64,000 nucleotides of DNA from WTFV01 sp965203525 (lineage in GTDB: Bacteria; Acidobacteriota; Vicinamibacteria; Vicinamibacterales; UBA8438): contig OZ241898.1 of assembly GCA_965203525.1 (NCBI GenBank), positions 3,720,001 through 3,784,000 on the forward strand. The letters are read 5' to 3'. Shown in pieces: positions 62,361-64,000 of the stretch. How positions within the stretch are numbered: position 1 is the first letter of the stretch; every line of letters starts with the position of its first letter. A program made the position numbers and the translations under genes. The notes beneath the pieces are model-generated. The model worked only from the letters and a program-made list of their open reading frames with translations. It made no database searches and was not told the DNA's origin.

Positions 62361-62672
62361 TCAGGGATCCCGCTGGCCGACCCTGCCAACCGTCCCTTCC
62401 AGTTGCCCAACCGCTCGGTGCAGGGCCCTTGTCTCTTTCGCCAGCTCGTCCACCTTCGAGTCCACCCGCCGCACGTCTTCCCGCACCTGCTCGATGTTCT
62501 TCCCCAGGTCTTCGCGCACCTGCCCGATGTTCTTCCCGATGGCGTCATGGGCCGTCTTCGCCTCGTCCCGGACAGTCTTCACTTCCGCCTTGATCTGCTT
62601 GTGCAGCCAGATGAACCCGCCGATCAGGATCCCAGGCACCGCGAGCAGGTCCAGCCATTCCTTCAGTTCCAC
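62361..62672 (-). CDS. Small single-TM coiled-coil protein
   Basis: Product of 103 aa from GTG 62672 with GGAGGGGA upstream. One membrane segment (LLAVPGILIGGFIWLHKQ) is followed by a repeated coiled coil (DAIGKNIGQVREDLGKNIEQ, VREDVRRVDSKVDELAKETR). This resembles phage holin-associated or accessory proteins, and the protein at 109-429 in layout. Function unknown. Confidence 0.7.
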   Translation of the reverse strand: MELKEWLDLLAVPGILIGGFIWLHKQIKAEVKTVRDEAKTAHDAIGKNIGQVREDLGKNIEQVREDVRRVDSKVDELAKETRALHRAVGQLEGTVGRVGQRDP

Positions 62673-62721
62673 GTCCCCTCCATCCGCCGGCCGCTGGATG
62701 ACCCAAACCCCGCCGCACGCA

Positions 62722-63114
62722 TCAGCCTTCTCCGTCCCGTCGCCGGTCCGCGGCCGTCGCCGCCGGTTGGCACGTCGGGCAGTCGGGCGAAGCCTTGCGC
62801 CGCTTCGCCAGCGCGGCGGCGCGCGCCGGGGGCGCCGGCGGGGGATTGCAGCGGGGGCAGTCCGGAGAGTTCCCGCGACGCCGCTCCGCCGCGGCATCCA
62901 GGCTGGCCGCGAGCGAGCACAGCGCGTCAATGCGCTCCCTCTCATCGCCGGCTTCGCGCGCGCCGTGCTTCTGCCGGATCGATACCGCCTCCTGCCTGCA
63001 GGAGGCGGCGGCCCCCTCAAGCGCGGCCGTGCCGTACTCGGCGGTCAGCTCAGCCAGCATCCGCACGCTGCCGGTCGGGTCGTCGGTCGGGACGATGAAC
63101 CGAAACTCAGTCAC
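62722..63114 (-). CDS. Phage-like hypothetical protein with two CxxC
   Basis: Product of 130 aa from GTG 63114, which overlaps the previous stop (GTGA). It has a short N-terminal fold (FRFIVPTDDPTGSVRMLAEL), a helix, then CPRC and CPTC in a Pro-rich tail, likely one zinc site. Not recognised. Same operon style as the 56-59 kb cassette. Confidence 0.6.
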   Translation of the reverse strand: MTEFRFIVPTDDPTGSVRMLAELTAEYGTAALEGAAASCRQEAVSIRQKHGAREAGDERERIDALCSLAASLDAAAERRRGNSPDCPRCNPPPAPPARAAALAKRRKASPDCPTCQPAATAADRRRDGEG

Positions 63115-63272
63115 CGGCGCACCGCCAGGATGGACGGGAGCCGATGCCCCATCGTTCGCACCGTCCGTTCGCGTTCGGCCCGCTCCCCGGCCGCGCGCGC
63201 TTCGTCAACGGCCGCGGCGAGACGCCGGTTCTCGTGCTCCAGCGCCGCGCACCGGGCCGTCAGCCGCTCCAC
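63111..63272 (-). CDS. Coiled-coil remnant related to the 154-aa protein
   Basis: Frame of 53 aa from GTG 63272: LTARCAALEHENRRLAAAVD and EARAAGERAERERTVRT. It resembles the C-terminal coil of the protein at 57545-58009 (EARAAARSARTVLRT). The frame is open further upstream without a start codon and meets the integrase remnant, so this looks like the surviving 3' end of a paralogue. Confidence 0.45.
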   Translation of the reverse strand: MERLTARCAALEHENRRLAAAVDEARAAGERAERERTVRTMGHRLPSILAVRR

Positions 63273-63337
63273 CTCCGCGGCGAGGTGCTGCCGCTCGAGG
63301 TCCAGCCCGCTGGAGGGGTTGACGACGACGGCGGTGC

Positions 63338-63585
63338 AGACCGGCCCCGTAGAGGATTGCCAGCAGCGCCGCGTCCCGCGCGCCGGCCGGCTGCCCGTCG
63401 GCGCAGGCGGCGAACAGGGCGGCGATCTCGCGCATCTCCAGCGCGCGGCCGGCCGGCAGCCGCGAACCCTTCACCCCGCCCACGTCGGCGGCGCGCCGGT
63501 ATTCGTCGGTGCTGACCTGCCCGAGGCGCCACGCGGCCCGCAGCACGCCCCGCACCGCGGCCAGCTTCGCCGGGAGGACGCAGAG
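63338..63585 (-). pseudogene. Tyrosine recombinase (integrase) remnant
   Basis: Minus-strand frame reads KLAAVRGVLRAAWRLGQVST, GSRLPAGRALEMREIAALFA and ARDAALLAILYGAGL, the region around the start of the catalytic domain of Xer/phage-type integrases. It then loses similarity (the expected LRRSE is absent) and runs into the coiled-coil remnant. Upstream it is cut by the IS21-like element. A truncated integrase marks the mobile origin of the accessory region. Confidence 0.6.
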
Positions 63586-63594
63586 GTGATCAGG

Positions 63595-64000
63595 ATGTCC
63601 CAGTGGGCCGAGGTCCGCCACCTGCATCTGGTGGAGGGCGTGCCGAAGAAGGAGATTGCGCGGCGGTTGCAGTTGGACGTCAAGACGGTGCGACGGGCCG
63701 TCGGCCGACCGAAGCCGCCGGCGCGGGTGTCGCCGCCGCGGTCCGGCCGTCTGGACCCGTGGCGGGAGCAGATCGAGCGGTGGCTGCGCGCGGAGCCGCG
63801 GTTGACCGCCAAACGGATTCGCCGGCTGCTGTTGCCGATGACGGGGCTGGTTCCGGCACGGACGGTGCGGCGCTACGTGGCGGCGCTGCGGGCGGCCGGT
63901 GCGCCGAAGGAGGCGTTCGTGCACCGGAGCGTGCAGCCGGGCACGACGATGGAGGTGGACTTCGGCGAGTCGTGGGTCGACGTCGCCGGCGCGCCGTGCC
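63595..64000 (+). CDS. IS21-like transposase IstA, partial
   Basis: Frame open from ATG 63595 (or GTG 63586) to the window end, 135 aa. It has an N-terminal helix-turn-helix (LVEGVPKKEIARRLQLDVKT) and begins the DDE domain at MEVDFGESWVDVAG, both typical of IstA. The left end of the element lies just before 63595 and interrupts the integrase remnant. Its partner istB would be beyond the window. Confidence 0.75.
   Translation, partial: MSQWAEVRHLHLVEGVPKKEIARRLQLDVKTVRRAVGRPKPPARVSPPRSGRLDPWREQIERWLRAEPRLTAKRIRRLLLPMTGLVPARTVRRYVAALRAAGAPKEAFVHRSVQPGTTMEVDFGESWVDVAGAPC

Overview
The window is very GC-rich chromosomal DNA, probably from an uncultured Acidobacteriota-type bacterium. This rests on gene content, not on a marker gene: a TolB/PD40 propeller protein, a VWFA-like secreted protein, two PQQ-type propeller proteins, a DUF4159 protein, DUF2064 glycosyltransferase chemistry and high-GC coding bias. 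The only RNA gene seen is a tRNA-Asn. The many insertion sequences, broken restriction systems and ankyrin/Sel1 proteins would fit a host-associated or biofilm lineage, but that is inference.

Layout. 0-20 kb: an orphan HsdR-like type I restriction subunit, a DUF6503-like lipoprotein, homoserine kinase, a FetB-like permease, a double PspC protein, a TolB-propeller/WYL-regulator pair, two tiny zinc-ribbon proteins and a coupled addB-addA helicase-nuclease pair. 19.4-31.2 kb: a defence and mobile-element island. It holds a Panacea-like protein, a restriction-modification gene broken by an IS1380-like element, an IS66-like element and one in-frame TGA, an ISL3-like transposase gene broken by an IS4-like element, and an OLD-type AAA ATPase with a truncated partner. 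31.4-40.3 kb: mostly envelope and secreted proteins (glutaminyl cyclase, beta-barrel, DUF4159, two PQQ-like propellers) plus a retropepsin-like protease with its small partner. 40.4-43.8 kb: an AAA-ATPase/PD-(D/E)XK gene split by a second copy of the IS1380-like element. 43.9-56 kb: an RND efflux pair, a membrane glycosyltransferase fused to TPRs, a VWFA-like protein, tRNA-Asn, a DUF4203-like membrane protein and a fusion of a flippase-like domain with a DUF2064 domain. 56.3-63.6 kb: a phage- or plasmid-like accessory region. It holds a minus-strand cassette of eight very small, mostly overlapping genes, a second IS4-like copy sitting at a gene-truncating junction, two ankyrin paralogues, coiled-coil proteins, an integrase remnant and the start of an IS21-like element.

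Two things stand out. First, removing the IS elements and one copy of each target duplication restores perfect reading frames in three broken genes, so the order of damage can be read directly. Second, at least eight unrelated places carry imperfect direct repeats of about 25-45 bp whose copies lie 68-76 bp apart, most often 70-74, both between genes and inside them. The 56.3-59.1 kb mini-gene cassette, with an internal paralogous pair and a related remnant at 63.1 kb, is the best candidate for an undescribed system.
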